Source: Niabella agricola
GTDB lineage: Bacteria > Bacteroidota > Bacteroidia > Chitinophagales > Chitinophagaceae
Length of the DNA stretch: 64,000 nucleotides
Assembly (NCBI RefSeq): GCF_021538615.1
Contig: NZ_JAJHIZ010000003.1
Location: 558,001-622,000 of the forward strand
Reading direction: 5' to 3'
The notes below the pieces were generated by a model. It was not told the DNA's origin, searched no databases, and saw only the letters and a list, made by a program, of their open reading frames with translations. Made by a program: the position numbers and the translations under genes. Numbering within the stretch: the first letter of the stretch is position 1; each line of letters starts with the position of its first letter. Shown here in pieces: positions 41,829 to 51,999 of this stretch.

Positions 41829-42004
41829 AGGGTACGAGAACAGGAAAGCGCCCGCCGGCGAAACCTGGATCCAAATCTATTGGTCTATGTGATCTGCCGG
41901 GCAATAGCGGCTATCAGAACGCGTATTGCAATGCTAAATCAACATCACCCATTGCTGGAAGCCACACAGTCACCATCCTTGGCTGGCATCCGGATGTGAT
42001 ACTT

Positions 42005-44818
42005 TTAACGGGAAACAAACTGATAGCGGCCAGACCCAACCTGAACAATGGTATATCCATCTTTGACGGACAATACCCGGAGGTCTTTTACCATCCGGAT
42101 GTTTTTGCCAGATTCCGTAACAGATGCACCCGCAACAGTAGGAATCCATATTTCTGCGCTGGTATTAGCAGGAATGTCAACGGTCAGCTGGTAACCGCCG
42201 TCTTCCTTCTTCCAGCTGCTTTGAATGCGCCCTGCTACAGAACGGTAGGCACCGCTGGCATAGGTAAGGTTTCCGGCCGGCTGAGGTTGAATGCGGATCT
42301 TCTGAAAACCTGGTGCAGCAGCGTTAATACCTAATAAAGAGCGGTAAAACCATTCGCCCACCGAACCAAACATGGGATGATTTTGAGAGTATGTGTTATC
42401 TGAATATTTCCAGGTTTCCCAAAGCGTGGTGGACCCTCCTTCAATCATATGGCCCCAGCCCGGAAAATCGCGCTGATCTGCGATAGTGTAAGCCAGATCA
42501 TTCCGGTTGTGCAACCGTAACACATCAAAAAGCATTTTCGTACCAAAGATCCCGGTAGACAGATGATCACCTCTTTTTGCCACGGCGTTTTGCATCGCCT
42601 CCAGGGCCCTGGTCTTGTCTGCCCCTCCAGGCAACAGGTCATTCCATAAACCAAAGAACTGCGCAGACTGGGTGCCATTGTCAAAAATACCCGTTTGCGG
42701 ATTATAGAACTTTTTAGTGATGGCTTCCCGGATGGAAATGGCTAACTGCCGGTATTTCTTCACATCTGCTGGTTTACCCAGTATACTTGCAAATTCACGC
42801 ATCAACTTCACATGGTGTAAGTAAAAACAGGATGCGGTGAAGGCCACCGGCTTTTCATCAAGAGACTCATGATCGCTTAGTTCAACATCATAGAGATGCC
42901 CTTTTGCGCTGTCCATTAAAAACCGGATCTGGCGGCTAAGCGCCGCATAATGCTTCCGGATTACCCGGTCATCTCCATAAAAATCATATACCTGTTTAAT
43001 TACATACGGGAAGCCCAATTGAAAGCCCAGCGGACCTGACTGATCACCCGGACTTGCATCTGCAATTCCGACATAAGGCGCCGTTTCGGTAATACCACCA
43101 AGGGGCCGCTGATCGTCTTCATGATCCTGCAGCACTTTTTTGTAAAAGTTGCCCATATCGAAGTTGAAATTAAACGCATCCGAAGAACAAAACATATCTC
43201 CGCCGTAGCCATATTTCTCCCTTGCAGGGCAATCAGATTGCACACTAAATACATTACTCAAGAAAGTCCACCGGATATTTTCGGCCAACTGATTAAACAT
43301 GGCGTTGGAACACTGAAAGCTCCCGGCGTCCTCAACAGCCGCACTCATTCTCAAACCCTCTATATCGGAAAGCTGGGGCACGCCGGGCCATCCTTTTATT
43401 TCCACATAGCGGAATCCGTGAAATGTAAAGCGGGGATTCCAAACTTCCACGCCATTACCGGCGGCGGTATAACGATCTTCCTGCCAGGCCACATAGGGTG
43501 CACCAGCTCCTCCATTACCATTTTTCACCTGTCCCGCTACAGCCGTCATCCCATTCAGACTGCCGTCTTTATAGATATCTTCGCCATACCTGAGGACTAT
43601 TTGGGTACCGGCAGCGGCCTTCAGTCTTACGCGTAAAACACCCGCAAAATTTTGCCCCATATCTGCTATAAACAACCCCGGTTTGATTTCCGTAATTTTA
43701 ACCGGCTTTACAATCCGGGTTACTTCAACACCTGGTTGTAGTTGTGCGGTGAGTTTGCCAAGCGGTCCGCGCACCAAGACCGCCGGTTTTGTTGTTGCCC
43801 AAACGCCATCGTTGCCCTGCCATTTCGCTATTTCTTTTCTGGCATCGTAATGTTCTCCTAAATACACATTGTTTCTTATAACCGGCCCCGGTACCACTTC
43901 CCAGCTTTTATCAGAACAAATGATTTCATTTGAACCATCTCCGTATTCGATCCGCATCATCGCGGCAAAACATGGTTCCCCTATGGTTATCCGCTCTCTT
44001 AAATTACGGCTGCCCCACATACGCAAAGGAAGTGGATTGTACCAGCCGTTACCCAGCATAACGCCGACTGCATTCGCACCCGGTTTAAATAATGATGTAA
44101 CGTCGAACGTACGGTACAATACGGTTTTATCAAAACTCGTCCAGCCGGGGGCCAGCATTTCCCTGCCAATCTTCTGTCCATTCAAGTAGGCCTCATAATA
44201 TCCCAAGCCGGTGATGTACAACCGGGCATTTTTAATTTCTTTTTGCACCTGGAACTGTCTTCGGAATACGGGAGCTGGCCGGTCTTTATAGAAGTCTTCC
44301 TCTCTATCCGGTGCTTTATTGCCATCTCCGATCCATTGTCCGTTCCACGCCGTACCAGGCAAAACCGCTGTTTCGAACCAGGTGTTCTGACTCCAGGGAG
44401 CGGGTTTTCCATCCTGATCCCAAACCCGCAATTTCCAATAATACCTGGTAAAGGACTTTAAAGGCCTGCCCTTGTAAACGATGGCATTGCTTTTCGACGT
44501 GTATACCTTGCCTGAACGCCAGCTTGGGTTCCTGTACAGGCTGTCTGTAGCCACGATTAGTTCATAGGCCGACTGTTTCCGGTTTCTCCCGCTGGCGGTA
44601 AACTCCCAGCTTAACGCCGGTTGGGGAATATCAATTCCAAGCGGGTTTACCATATATTCACATCTGAGCCCATCAGGATACAGCGTTTGAGCAGCAAGAT
44701 GATTGCCCGTATAGATTCCGGGCAGTCCGATTGATACTGCTAAAAAAAATGTCTTTTTTACGCAATCGCAAAAGGAATGCTGAATTATCTGAACCAGGAA
44801 CTGTGATAACCAAATCAT
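42005..44818 (-). CDS. GH78 alpha-L-rhamnosidase
   Basis: 937 residues, secreted. An unusually long N-terminal part precedes LAAQTLYPDGLRCEYMVNPLGIDIPQPALSW, the start of the mature protein. The beta-sandwich domains (RLYITGLGYYEAYLNGQKIG, LAPGWTSFDKTVLYRTFDV) and the (alpha/alpha)6 catalytic domain with CPAREKYGYGGDMFCSSDAF, SDHESLDE and GWGHMIEGGSTTLWETW are GH78 hallmarks; acidic residues in the latter motifs serve catalysis. It removes terminal alpha-L-rhamnose. Last gene of the SusCD operon, 85 bp after the preceding gene. Confidence 0.92.
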   Translation of the reverse strand: MIWLSQFLVQIIQHSFCDCVKKTFFLAVSIGLPGIYTGNHLAAQTLYPDGLRCEYMVNPLGIDIPQPALSWEFTASGRNRKQSAYELIVATDSLYRNPSWRSGKVYTSKSNAIVYKGRPLKSFTRYYWKLRVWDQDGKPAPWSQNTWFETAVLPGTAWNGQWIGDGNKAPDREEDFYKDRPAPVFRRQFQVQKEIKNARLYITGLGYYEAYLNGQKIGREMLAPGWTSFDKTVLYRTFDVTSLFKPGANAVGVMLGNGWYNPLPLRMWGSRNLRERITIGEPCFAAMMRIEYGDGSNEIICSDKSWEVVPGPVIRNNVYLGEHYDARKEIAKWQGNDGVWATTKPAVLVRGPLGKLTAQLQPGVEVTRIVKPVKITEIKPGLFIADMGQNFAGVLRVRLKAAAGTQIVLRYGEDIYKDGSLNGMTAVAGQVKNGNGGAGAPYVAWQEDRYTAAGNGVEVWNPRFTFHGFRYVEIKGWPGVPQLSDIEGLRMSAAVEDAGSFQCSNAMFNQLAENIRWTFLSNVFSVQSDCPAREKYGYGGDMFCSSDAFNFNFDMGNFYKKVLQDHEDDQRPLGGITETAPYVGIADASPGDQSGPLGFQLGFPYVIKQVYDFYGDDRVIRKHYAALSRQIRFLMDSAKGHLYDVELSDHESLDEKPVAFTASCFYLHHVKLMREFASILGKPADVKKYRQLAISIREAITKKFYNPQTGIFDNGTQSAQFFGLWNDLLPGGADKTRALEAMQNAVAKRGDHLSTGIFGTKMLFDVLRLHNRNDLAYTIADQRDFPGWGHMIEGGSTTLWETWKYSDNTYSQNHPMFGSVGEWFYRSLLGINAAAPGFQKIRIQPQPAGNLTYASGAYRSVAGRIQSSWKKEDGGYQLTVDIPANTSAEIWIPTVAGASVTESGKNIRMVKDLRVLSVKDGYTIVQVGSGRYQFVSR

Positions 44819-44903
44819 TTTTATCTTTTAAAAACCTTATAGAAATAACTGTCTCGTATGGGTATGGTTGCCGGTAATCGTGCAGGTGACAACCAAACTA
44901 TCA

Positions 44904-46292
44904 TCAGTGTTTTTTTACCAACGCGTTTAAAACAATATAAGGACAGGATACGGATGTTAAATATACCGGCCCGCGGGTATACGATGGTGGATGAAAACAT
45001 TCAAGGGGGCCGGCATACTGGCCGCCCTTCCGGAAATCCGTAGCCCTCAGCTCAGCAATATACTCCTTTACCAGCTTCCGGGCATTTTGCTGATCCACCA
45101 GCCCAATAGCACACGCCACCCAGCCCACCGGCGTGTGCCAGTAAGCACCGTTCTGGTACTGGTTCAAAGGAGCGCCGGGTATAGCACCCTCCCAGGCGGT
45201 AGTGGAACTGAAATCATCGGTTGTAAGCACATGCCGTATACCACCTTTATATGCCAGGGTGCCCGTTGCATAGGCGCCGGAAAGCACAACAGCAGCTTTT
45301 TCCGCTGCTTTGCCGGAAAGTATCTTTAAATAGATAGCGAGAGCAGTGCCCCATACATCTTTTTGCCCGCTCTTGCCGGTAGATGCCCGCAACATACCGC
45401 CGGCATCTGTAAAGATTTTTGGTATGGCCGACTTCAGCCTGGCTGCGATCGTTTCATACTGCGCCGCCTTTGCCGGGTTGTTCTTTTTCTTAAAGATCGC
45501 AGAAAGCTCCAGCGCGGCTTCATACTTCAATAAGGAAGGATACAGCAGGTCGCCGGTAATATGAATGGCGTCCCTGAATCCAAAATCAACCGCACGATAT
45601 GCTTCAATAGAATGTACGATATGGGTACCGGTACGTGCCGGAGGAACCCGGAATGCGATCTCCAGCCGGTCGGCCAGCGTTGTGCCGTTGATCACTTTAT
45701 CCAAAACAGCCCAGTCGCCGGTGGCAGCCATATAATGTTTGGCCATCCTAATGAAATAAAACTGATCACAGTAAGGCGGAAAAAACCCAAATTCATGTGT
45801 TCCCTGTTCGTTTACATCATAGGTACCGGCAAAATAAACCGGCATCCGGTTATCGGCCAGGATATGGTCTGCAATCGCCCCGTAGGGAATCATACCGCCG
45901 CCTTTGGTAATGCGCGTCTGATCGCATTGTGTAGCAGCCGTAAGCAGCAGCATATGCTTTTGCTCATCCGCGGTCACAAAACCTGTTTCCAGGCTCATCA
46001 CATAATCCCTGATCCAAAAAGCCGGATAAGTGGCCCGCCCTCCCGGGCGGATCAGAGTACCACCGGTTTTGTTCATACCGAAAGGTGCAGGCATGGCTTC
46101 TCCGGAACGCACCCGTGCACTATCAAGTACTGTTTGTGTAAGCTTTTTTAAAAAATCCAGGTCTTCAATATTTATTATTGGCGCTTCCTGTGCACACAAA
46201 GAATGCGTGTATAAAAATGAAGTTGTAAAAATAAAGCGACCGAAGCGCTGTGCTTTTAACAGGCCCCGGAAAATCTTTCTTTTAAATCGCAT
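44904..46292 (-). CDS. Exported (alpha/alpha)6-type putative glycosidase, family unassigned
   Basis: 462 residues from MRFKRKIF (an upstream ATG at 46322 is less likely). A signal region ends near LCAQEAP. The body shows repeated helical-hairpin features of six-hairpin glycosidases: YPAFWIRDYVMSLETGFV, GGGMIPYGAIADHI, EFGFFPPYCDQFYFIRMAKHYMAATGD, KDVWGTALAIYLKIL, WEGAIPGAPLNQYQNGAYWHTPVGWVACAIGLV. I do not recognise a named GH family. Being between SusCD and GH78 it most likely attacks the backbone or a side chain of the same glycan. It starts 23 bp after the upstream gene. Confidence 0.65.
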   Translation of the reverse strand: MRFKRKIFRGLLKAQRFGRFIFTTSFLYTHSLCAQEAPIINIEDLDFLKKLTQTVLDSARVRSGEAMPAPFGMNKTGGTLIRPGGRATYPAFWIRDYVMSLETGFVTADEQKHMLLLTAATQCDQTRITKGGGMIPYGAIADHILADNRMPVYFAGTYDVNEQGTHEFGFFPPYCDQFYFIRMAKHYMAATGDWAVLDKVINGTTLADRLEIAFRVPPARTGTHIVHSIEAYRAVDFGFRDAIHITGDLLYPSLLKYEAALELSAIFKKKNNPAKAAQYETIAARLKSAIPKIFTDAGGMLRASTGKSGQKDVWGTALAIYLKILSGKAAEKAAVVLSGAYATGTLAYKGGIRHVLTTDDFSSTTAWEGAIPGAPLNQYQNGAYWHTPVGWVACAIGLVDQQNARKLVKEYIAELRATDFRKGGQYAGPLECFHPPSYTRGPVYLTSVSCPYIVLNALVKKH

Positions 46293-46315
46293 TGTTTTTA
46301 TTTTGTTCCGATACA

Positions 46316-47596
46316 TTACCAACTCCCCTTTAACGCGTACAGTTTACCCTCCCCCGGCAGCAACATATCCGTAAAGACCGCCCCCCGCCTGTACCGAGTT
46401 GTATATTGTTTTCCATCCCGCGCCGATACCAGATCTACTTTTCTTATACCGCTGCCTAAATGAAAGGAAAACGCTTCCTTGTTTTTCAGCGATTTGTTGA
46501 CCACCATTACAAACGATTGCCCGGTACGGCGATCTTTAAATTGCGTAAGGATCATGCGTTGGTGACCATCTACCGGTTTCCAGAAAAAATTGTCCGGCAG
46601 GGTCAGCCCCGCAGTGCCATCGAGCGTATCTGAATGATATACTTCTACCGCATCCAGCCATTCCGTAGTTTTACCCAGCTGCTTTAATTCAGCATTTAGC
46701 TTCTTAAAAGGCTCGTATAAATCAGTCTTATTGCCCAAGCTGTCAATGATCGCATTGGTGAAGCGTTCCACGGGCTGCCTTACAGGTGTATTGTAGGTAA
46801 ACCACACGAGGTTCCTGATTCCATAGGCCAATGCCGTGTAGGCGCTATACCGCAATTCATTGCTATCGGGTCGCCTGTAGGCATGTACAATGCCCATGGA
46901 TTGCGGGTACATGGAAGTTGCAATACCATACCGTAAGCCAACACGCCGGATCACATCCATGTTCTTAAAATACGCCGGACCGAACGCCCCATTCGCCAGT
47001 AACGGGTAATGATCGAAGGAAAGCAGTTTCAGGTTTTCCTTTCCCACCTTGCGGACCCAGGCCTCTACATAGGCCTGCTCATAATCAGGGTAAACAAAAC
47101 TGGGGAACAGGTTTACGGATGGAGTGCCTGCCGGATCGTATTTCAACAAGGCTTTATACGCATTGGCCGGCCAGTCGAGGTTGTCCTTACCCGGTTCGTC
47201 AACGATAAAGTAACCGCCCAGTCCCGGATGCATTTTATAGGCATTCACCATAGCTGCTATGTCTGCTTCACCACCCTTTACGCGGGGATCACGCACGAAA
47301 TAACGGAGCCCGTGGCGGGCCGACAGATCGAGTATGTGACGATTCCTGCGCTCGGCAATCGCCGCATCTTTATTAAAATCAAACAGACTGTCCCCTATAA
47401 ACTGGATAAAATCCACATTCGCTTCTTTGATCCACCGGAACTGCTCGTCATTGGCCATTTCCGGCATGGGTCCGTAAAAAATTCCTATAGAGAACGGGCG
47501 GGGAAGCGAGTCTTTTACAATCGCTGCCTGAGTGGGAAAAACAAAGCTCCACCATACCAACACCCCAAAAATGCTTTTCATGCACATACGTTTCAT
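46316..47596 (-). CDS. Exported TIM-barrel putative glycosidase, family unassigned
   Basis: 426 residues with a signal peptide (VWWSFVFPTQA). A (beta/alpha)8 pattern is suggested by FSIGIFYGPMPEM, VDFIQFIGD, HGLRYFVRDPRVKGG, GGYFIVDEPGKDNLDW, LKLLSFDHYPLLANG, RYGIATSMYPQSMG, YTALAYGIRNLVWFTYNTP, ending in a beta-rich domain (about 335-426; FVMVVNKSLKNKEAF). The Glu in VDEPG is at the place of the acid/base in clan GH-A-like enzymes. I cannot assign a GH family. Cotranscribed with the SusCD set. Confidence 0.65.
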   Translation of the reverse strand: MKRMCMKSIFGVLVWWSFVFPTQAAIVKDSLPRPFSIGIFYGPMPEMANDEQFRWIKEANVDFIQFIGDSLFDFNKDAAIAERRNRHILDLSARHGLRYFVRDPRVKGGEADIAAMVNAYKMHPGLGGYFIVDEPGKDNLDWPANAYKALLKYDPAGTPSVNLFPSFVYPDYEQAYVEAWVRKVGKENLKLLSFDHYPLLANGAFGPAYFKNMDVIRRVGLRYGIATSMYPQSMGIVHAYRRPDSNELRYSAYTALAYGIRNLVWFTYNTPVRQPVERFTNAIIDSLGNKTDLYEPFKKLNAELKQLGKTTEWLDAVEVYHSDTLDGTAGLTLPDNFFWKPVDGHQRMILTQFKDRRTGQSFVMVVNKSLKNKEAFSFHLGSGIRKVDLVSARDGKQYTTRYRRGAVFTDMLLPGEGKLYALKGSW

Positions 47597-47622
47597 TATT
47601 TTATGAACAAGGAACCGGGTGA

Positions 47623-48813
47623 TCAGGGCGTGCTATAGTTACCCATTAATTCTATTTCCATCAGCTGTATGGGTTGATCTGGTTTGGGGTTCCAAGTAGA
47701 AAGCACTTGTATCCTTATATACCGGTATGCCCCTGCGCCAGGCGGAATAAGGAACAGCTCTCCGGCCGTAACATTATGCGTACCCGAGGCAAAATCGCCG
47801 ATCTTGGTCCAGGTACTCCAGCTGCCATCTGCCGGCGGGTTATTACTGCCCCATAACACAAATGTTTTGGGATTGCCCTCGGAATAGGTAGATCCCCAGT
47901 CCGTACGCTGCCATAACCGGAAGGAGTAAAGGGAATAGTCGGATGTACCCAGTTCAAATGTAACATGTGCCGGCTTTGCAATATTGGGTGAGTGATAACC
48001 CGGATCTGCATTGGTTCTGCCATCCCACATATTTTCAATGCGCCAGGTAGGGAAAATGGAAGCCATTTCACCGGCATCACCAGGAAGCCGCACTGCCTTG
48101 AACTTTGATTTGTCCAGTTTATATACAATAGCTTTTGACGGAATCAGCGCAGGATTGGTTTTTAGCGTATCAACAGAGGTTGTATCCGCCCGGTACCAGG
48201 TCGTGTAGGAAATATCTGTTCCCGATTTATAGTCAGCAAGCGTGGTAGCAGCAGATTCAGGAGTTACAAATAGTTTTTTGACCACACCTGTTACATCCGT
48301 ATAGGTAAGCTCATGACCGATGCTTCCGTTATAGGTATCCGCGCCACCCCAGGCCAGCAAAAGTTTTCCGGTTGCGTTATCTACAAAGCTTTGGCTCAGC
48401 GGGCGGTTAAACATATTGGACAAAAACGTAGCACCAATAGAACGTCCCTGTACTTCTACAGGAACGGACTGTTTACCCGTGTCATCAAAGGTTTTAATAA
48501 TAAAGGAATACATACCCTCGGGTATATTTAGAAAATAAGAAACGCTATCCACGTTGCCCGGTATCCTGAACTCTGCTGAATCTGCAAAATTATTCCAGTA
48601 GATGCGGGCCCTGGATACCGTGGGATCCACCGGTGCCTTCCAGGTAAACTTAACCCGGTTCAGACCCGAATATGTTTTTACCGCTTTGGCGCGCTCTACA
48701 TAAGTGACGCCTTCGGGCACCACATACTTCTTATACGTATCATCCATTTTCTTGCAGCCGGTAATTACGATTGCACTCCATGCTGCAATAAACAGGCTTA
48801 TGTTGACTTTCAT
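47623..48813 (-). CDS. SusE/F-like surface lipoprotein with DUF4998 and discoidin-type (DUF5000) domains
   Basis: 396 residues. The lipobox ITGC gives a lipoprotein; CKKMDDTYKKYV is typical of SusD-operon lipoproteins. DUF4998-like N-terminal region about 25-130 (YVERAKAVKTYSGLNRVKFTW), a middle domain, and a C-terminal F5/8 type C-like domain about 255-396 (FELGTSDYSLYSFRLWQR, FVLWGSNNPPADGSW, YRYIRIQVLSTW). Predicted outer-surface glycan-binding protein, the partner of SusC/SusD. Confidence 0.85.
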   Translation of the reverse strand: MKVNISLFIAAWSAIVITGCKKMDDTYKKYVVPEGVTYVERAKAVKTYSGLNRVKFTWKAPVDPTVSRARIYWNNFADSAEFRIPGNVDSVSYFLNIPEGMYSFIIKTFDDTGKQSVPVEVQGRSIGATFLSNMFNRPLSQSFVDNATGKLLLAWGGADTYNGSIGHELTYTDVTGVVKKLFVTPESAATTLADYKSGTDISYTTWYRADTTSVDTLKTNPALIPSKAIVYKLDKSKFKAVRLPGDAGEMASIFPTWRIENMWDGRTNADPGYHSPNIAKPAHVTFELGTSDYSLYSFRLWQRTDWGSTYSEGNPKTFVLWGSNNPPADGSWSTWTKIGDFASGTHNVTAGELFLIPPGAGAYRYIRIQVLSTWNPKPDQPIQLMEIELMGNYSTP

Positions 48814-48843
48814 ATTGCTCGAGTTGACTTTATGATAGAATGA

Positions 48844-50061
48844 TTATTGTCCATCCTGGCCCCAGAGGGTCAATTCCTGTATAACGATCTGCGTTTGACC
48901 GCTGGAAATACCCCAGGTATCTAAGGTTTTAAACCGGATATACCTTACGGTTGGGATTCCGGCTTCAAACTCAAACTCTTCTCCCCTGTTTAAGGCATAA
49001 TCCCTGTCTTCCGGTGTAACCGGTCCCTCACCCGATGGTTTAAAGGAACTGAATGTGCCTAATTTCACCCAATTGCTGCGGTAGATCTTATTTTCAAGGT
49101 CTACATAATCTCCATCCGGATCCACACTGTTGGAGCCCCATATCTCAAAATTTTTCGGATGTGATCCCTGGTAAGCGCCTTCGGGATGCAGCCAGGTTCG
49201 CATACGGCTGATCGCTACCGGCCGGCCCAGATCCAGGGTAAAGGTTTGCGGCAATTGATAGCTCCGGGTGGCAAAAAGACAGCAGTAGCCAAAGCCTCCG
49301 TCAAATATTTTACGCAAGGGATAATTTTCCACATATTCATAGTTATCCCCCGGCAGTTCCATTGCCTTCCAGGAGCCCTTATCGATCTGCTTTTCAAACC
49401 ATGGCTTTATGATCGCTTCCTTTTGCGTGGTCTTATTATTCCAGCGGTCTCTTAACAATACAGCAAATTTTCTCGCCGTAGTATCCATTCCCCTCACGGA
49501 AAAATTAACACGATCCGCGGATGTATAATAAGTGGTCAGCTCGCTGTAGTTCCCGTTACGAAGGGTATCCTGCAGGATCACAACCGCCAGGTTGGCACGT
49601 TCCGGATTTTGCAGTTTTACGTTAATCCCGCCAAAAGTTCCAGCAATATTCAGGGTTTCATACACCGATTGAATAGCCGGCATCAGCGGCTTTACCTTTA
49701 CGACCAGAGGCTCGGACGCTTTTTCATTTTTACCAACGCTGTATAAGGCTACATCGTATTCCCCGGTGCCGCCGAAACCTTCTACTTTGAGGGTATCTGT
49801 ATAGTAAGAAGACTTCACCTCCCATTGGGAACCGGGTGAAGTTTCATATACGGCTTTTACATACCTTAGATTGGGATCTTTCGGTATTTTGTATACGATA
49901 TAGGCGCCGCCGCTCACGGGAATAATCCTTACATCCTGCACCTGTGCCGGGGCAGGCAGGCCGGCATCTGTATAGTTGATATAACCTTCCTTCCGGTTAC
50001 AGCTCAGAACCACCAGCGAAAGAAACGCCCAAAACCATACCTGATATTTTCGTTCCATCAT
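48844..50061 (-). CDS. SusE/F-like surface lipoprotein with DUF4959, DUF5126 and DUF5000 domains
   Basis: 405 residues, lipobox VLSC. The N-terminal Ig-like DUF4959 (APAQVQDVRIIPVSGGAYIVYKIP) and DUF5126 (about 130-230; NIAGTFGGINVKLQNPERANLAVVIL) are followed by a discoidin-like DUF5000 domain (FTLDLGRPVAISRMRTWLH, FEIWGSNSVD, VRYIRFKTLDTWGIS). This three-domain order is standard downstream of SusD genes in Bacteroidota. Likely surface glycan binding. 33 bp after susD, 30 bp before the next lipoprotein gene. Confidence 0.88.
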   Translation of the reverse strand: MMERKYQVWFWAFLSLVVLSCNRKEGYINYTDAGLPAPAQVQDVRIIPVSGGAYIVYKIPKDPNLRYVKAVYETSPGSQWEVKSSYYTDTLKVEGFGGTGEYDVALYSVGKNEKASEPLVVKVKPLMPAIQSVYETLNIAGTFGGINVKLQNPERANLAVVILQDTLRNGNYSELTTYYTSADRVNFSVRGMDTTARKFAVLLRDRWNNKTTQKEAIIKPWFEKQIDKGSWKAMELPGDNYEYVENYPLRKIFDGGFGYCCLFATRSYQLPQTFTLDLGRPVAISRMRTWLHPEGAYQGSHPKNFEIWGSNSVDPDGDYVDLENKIYRSNWVKLGTFSSFKPSGEGPVTPEDRDYALNRGEEFEFEAGIPTVRYIRFKTLDTWGISSGQTQIVIQELTLWGQDGQ

Positions 50062-50094
50062 TGATAATTTTTTTAAATGTTACAGTTGTTATTG

Positions 50095-51981
50095 TTACCA
50101 GCCGATATTTTGCACCAGATTGGTATTTACATTCAGATTGTTTTCCGATATAGGCCAGAAATAATCCTTTACACCAAAGCGCTGCTGAAAAATATTGGTG
50201 GGCCGGTAATACGATTCAGTCGTGGAGCCATAAACGTTCCATCCGGTAATGGTTTTATTCATTTCTGTAAGCGCCAGCTTCCAGCGGCGCAGGTCCCAGA
50301 AACGCTGTTGCTCAAACGCCAGCTCATTCAGCCGTTCGCGCTGGATAATTTCCCGTACACCGTTCTTGGTGGTTACTTTTGCGGGGTTGGTTGAGAAATC
50401 GGACCAGGCCTTAAGTACCCCGGGAATACCGGCCCGCTCCCTAACTTTATCCAGATACAGGAACACTTCCGCGTCCGGGCCTTTTACTTCATTAAGGCAT
50501 TCACTAAACAAAAGATACAGATCGGCAAGGCGCATCAGCGGCCATGGATAACGGATGGTTGTATAACTGGAAGGGCTTCGCACATTATCGGGGTGTATCC
50601 ATTTTTTAATCGGGTAACCGGTAACCGGGCCATTGAAGGCAGATGTTTTCCCGATCGGATCGCCCAACTTGAACCGCAGCCAATAAAGATCGCTCTCCTT
50701 TTTATCGTTAAATTTCCCCTGCCCATACCAGATGCCACCATCGAAGCCCAGGTTAGCATAAAACCTTGGCTCACGGTTAAAATTGAGCGCAGCCGTCGTA
50801 AAGCCGCTTCTCAAATACAGGCGGTGTGCGGCCGTAGCCTGCCGGGTGGTGTAACGGTCTGCATATGGCCATGTTTTATCTTCATTGATGGGTAAACCGT
50901 TACTGGTATAAAACTGTTCTGCTATTTTCAACGGTGCGTTGTACCGGTTATCCATCCATACCCGGGCTTGCGGACTGGGATCCCAATCCGGTGACGCCAG
51001 GACCTGCATCCGGTCGATCCAGCTTTGGGTATTGGCCCAGATGATTTCTGAGTTCCATTTTTCTGAAAAAGCCATCCGCAGACTCAGTTCTGTTTGCGTT
51101 GTATCGCTGATCAAGAATGCGGCCTTTACATTGGGATGCTTATACAGCGTAATGCCTGCGGCTTCGCATATAGCAATCGCCTCCCGGCATGCATCAGCGG
51201 CTCGCTGCCATTTGGCCTCAGCATAAGCCGGGCTAAACAGCTGGGTTCCGTCCGGGTTTTTCAAACTGGCCTCCTCAGCATTGCCGTTAAAGAGCGGACT
51301 GGCTGCAAAGGTGAGCAGTTTTGCCTTGAGGCTATACGCAACAGGCTGTGTTATCTTTCCGTAATACTGCGGATCTACTATAACCTTGGGCAGATCCTCT
51401 TTGGCTTCATCCAATAGTTGTACCATATAATTGAAGCAAGAGTCTACCGGTTCACGAAGCACTTTTACTTCGTTAACGCCTGCCGAAACCGGCAGGTTCG
51501 TTCTCACAACCGGTATAGGGCCGTACATGCGCAGCAGCAGGAAATGGTAAAAAGCCTTGAGTACTTTTACCTCCGCAATCCATTGCCGTTTTTCACGGGG
51601 TTCCATGTCCGGCACCCGGCCAATATGCTCCAGGAAAATATTGCAGTCACGGATGGCACGATACATGTTTGTCCAGTAATCGCCGCCAATAGGGCTGATT
51701 ACATTCTGGTCGCCTTCTGCCAGGCGCCGGTATATACTGGTTTCGTTAATATCCGGAAGCTCCCATATTTCGTCCCCCCCAAATAAGGCGGGACCACCAT
51801 TGGGCTCAGCATCCTTGGGCATATAGGAGTAGCAGGTAAATAAATACTTTTCTGCCTCACCGCGCATCGAAAAGGCATTATCAAGTGTTGCCACATTATC
51901 AGGAACAATGTCGAGGTATTTCTTACAGGAAGAAAAACAGCATAGAACTCCTATAAAAACGCTAACGGCAATTTTTTTCAT
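50095..51981 (-). CDS. SusD/RagB family nutrient-binding outer membrane lipoprotein
   Basis: About 628 residues from MKKIAVSVF with lipobox CFSSC followed by KKYLDIVPDN. TPR-like helices (REKRQWIAEVKVLKAFYHFLLLRMYGPIPVV) and the SusD C-terminal part (YPWPLMRLADLYLLFSECLNEV, IIQRERLNELAFEQQRFWDLRRW) are diagnostic. It forms the lid of the SusC channel and binds the oligosaccharide. Ten base pairs or so separate it from susC; an ATG at 51990 is an alternative start. Confidence 0.95.
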   Translation of the reverse strand: MKKIAVSVFIGVLCCFSSCKKYLDIVPDNVATLDNAFSMRGEAEKYLFTCYSYMPKDAEPNGGPALFGGDEIWELPDINETSIYRRLAEGDQNVISPIGGDYWTNMYRAIRDCNIFLEHIGRVPDMEPREKRQWIAEVKVLKAFYHFLLLRMYGPIPVVRTNLPVSAGVNEVKVLREPVDSCFNYMVQLLDEAKEDLPKVIVDPQYYGKITQPVAYSLKAKLLTFAASPLFNGNAEEASLKNPDGTQLFSPAYAEAKWQRAADACREAIAICEAAGITLYKHPNVKAAFLISDTTQTELSLRMAFSEKWNSEIIWANTQSWIDRMQVLASPDWDPSPQARVWMDNRYNAPLKIAEQFYTSNGLPINEDKTWPYADRYTTRQATAAHRLYLRSGFTTAALNFNREPRFYANLGFDGGIWYGQGKFNDKKESDLYWLRFKLGDPIGKTSAFNGPVTGYPIKKWIHPDNVRSPSSYTTIRYPWPLMRLADLYLLFSECLNEVKGPDAEVFLYLDKVRERAGIPGVLKAWSDFSTNPAKVTTKNGVREIIQRERLNELAFEQQRFWDLRRWKLALTEMNKTITGWNVYGSTTESYYRPTNIFQQRFGVKDYFWPISENNLNVNTNLVQNIGW

Positions 51982-51999
51982 TTTATGCATTTTAATCTG

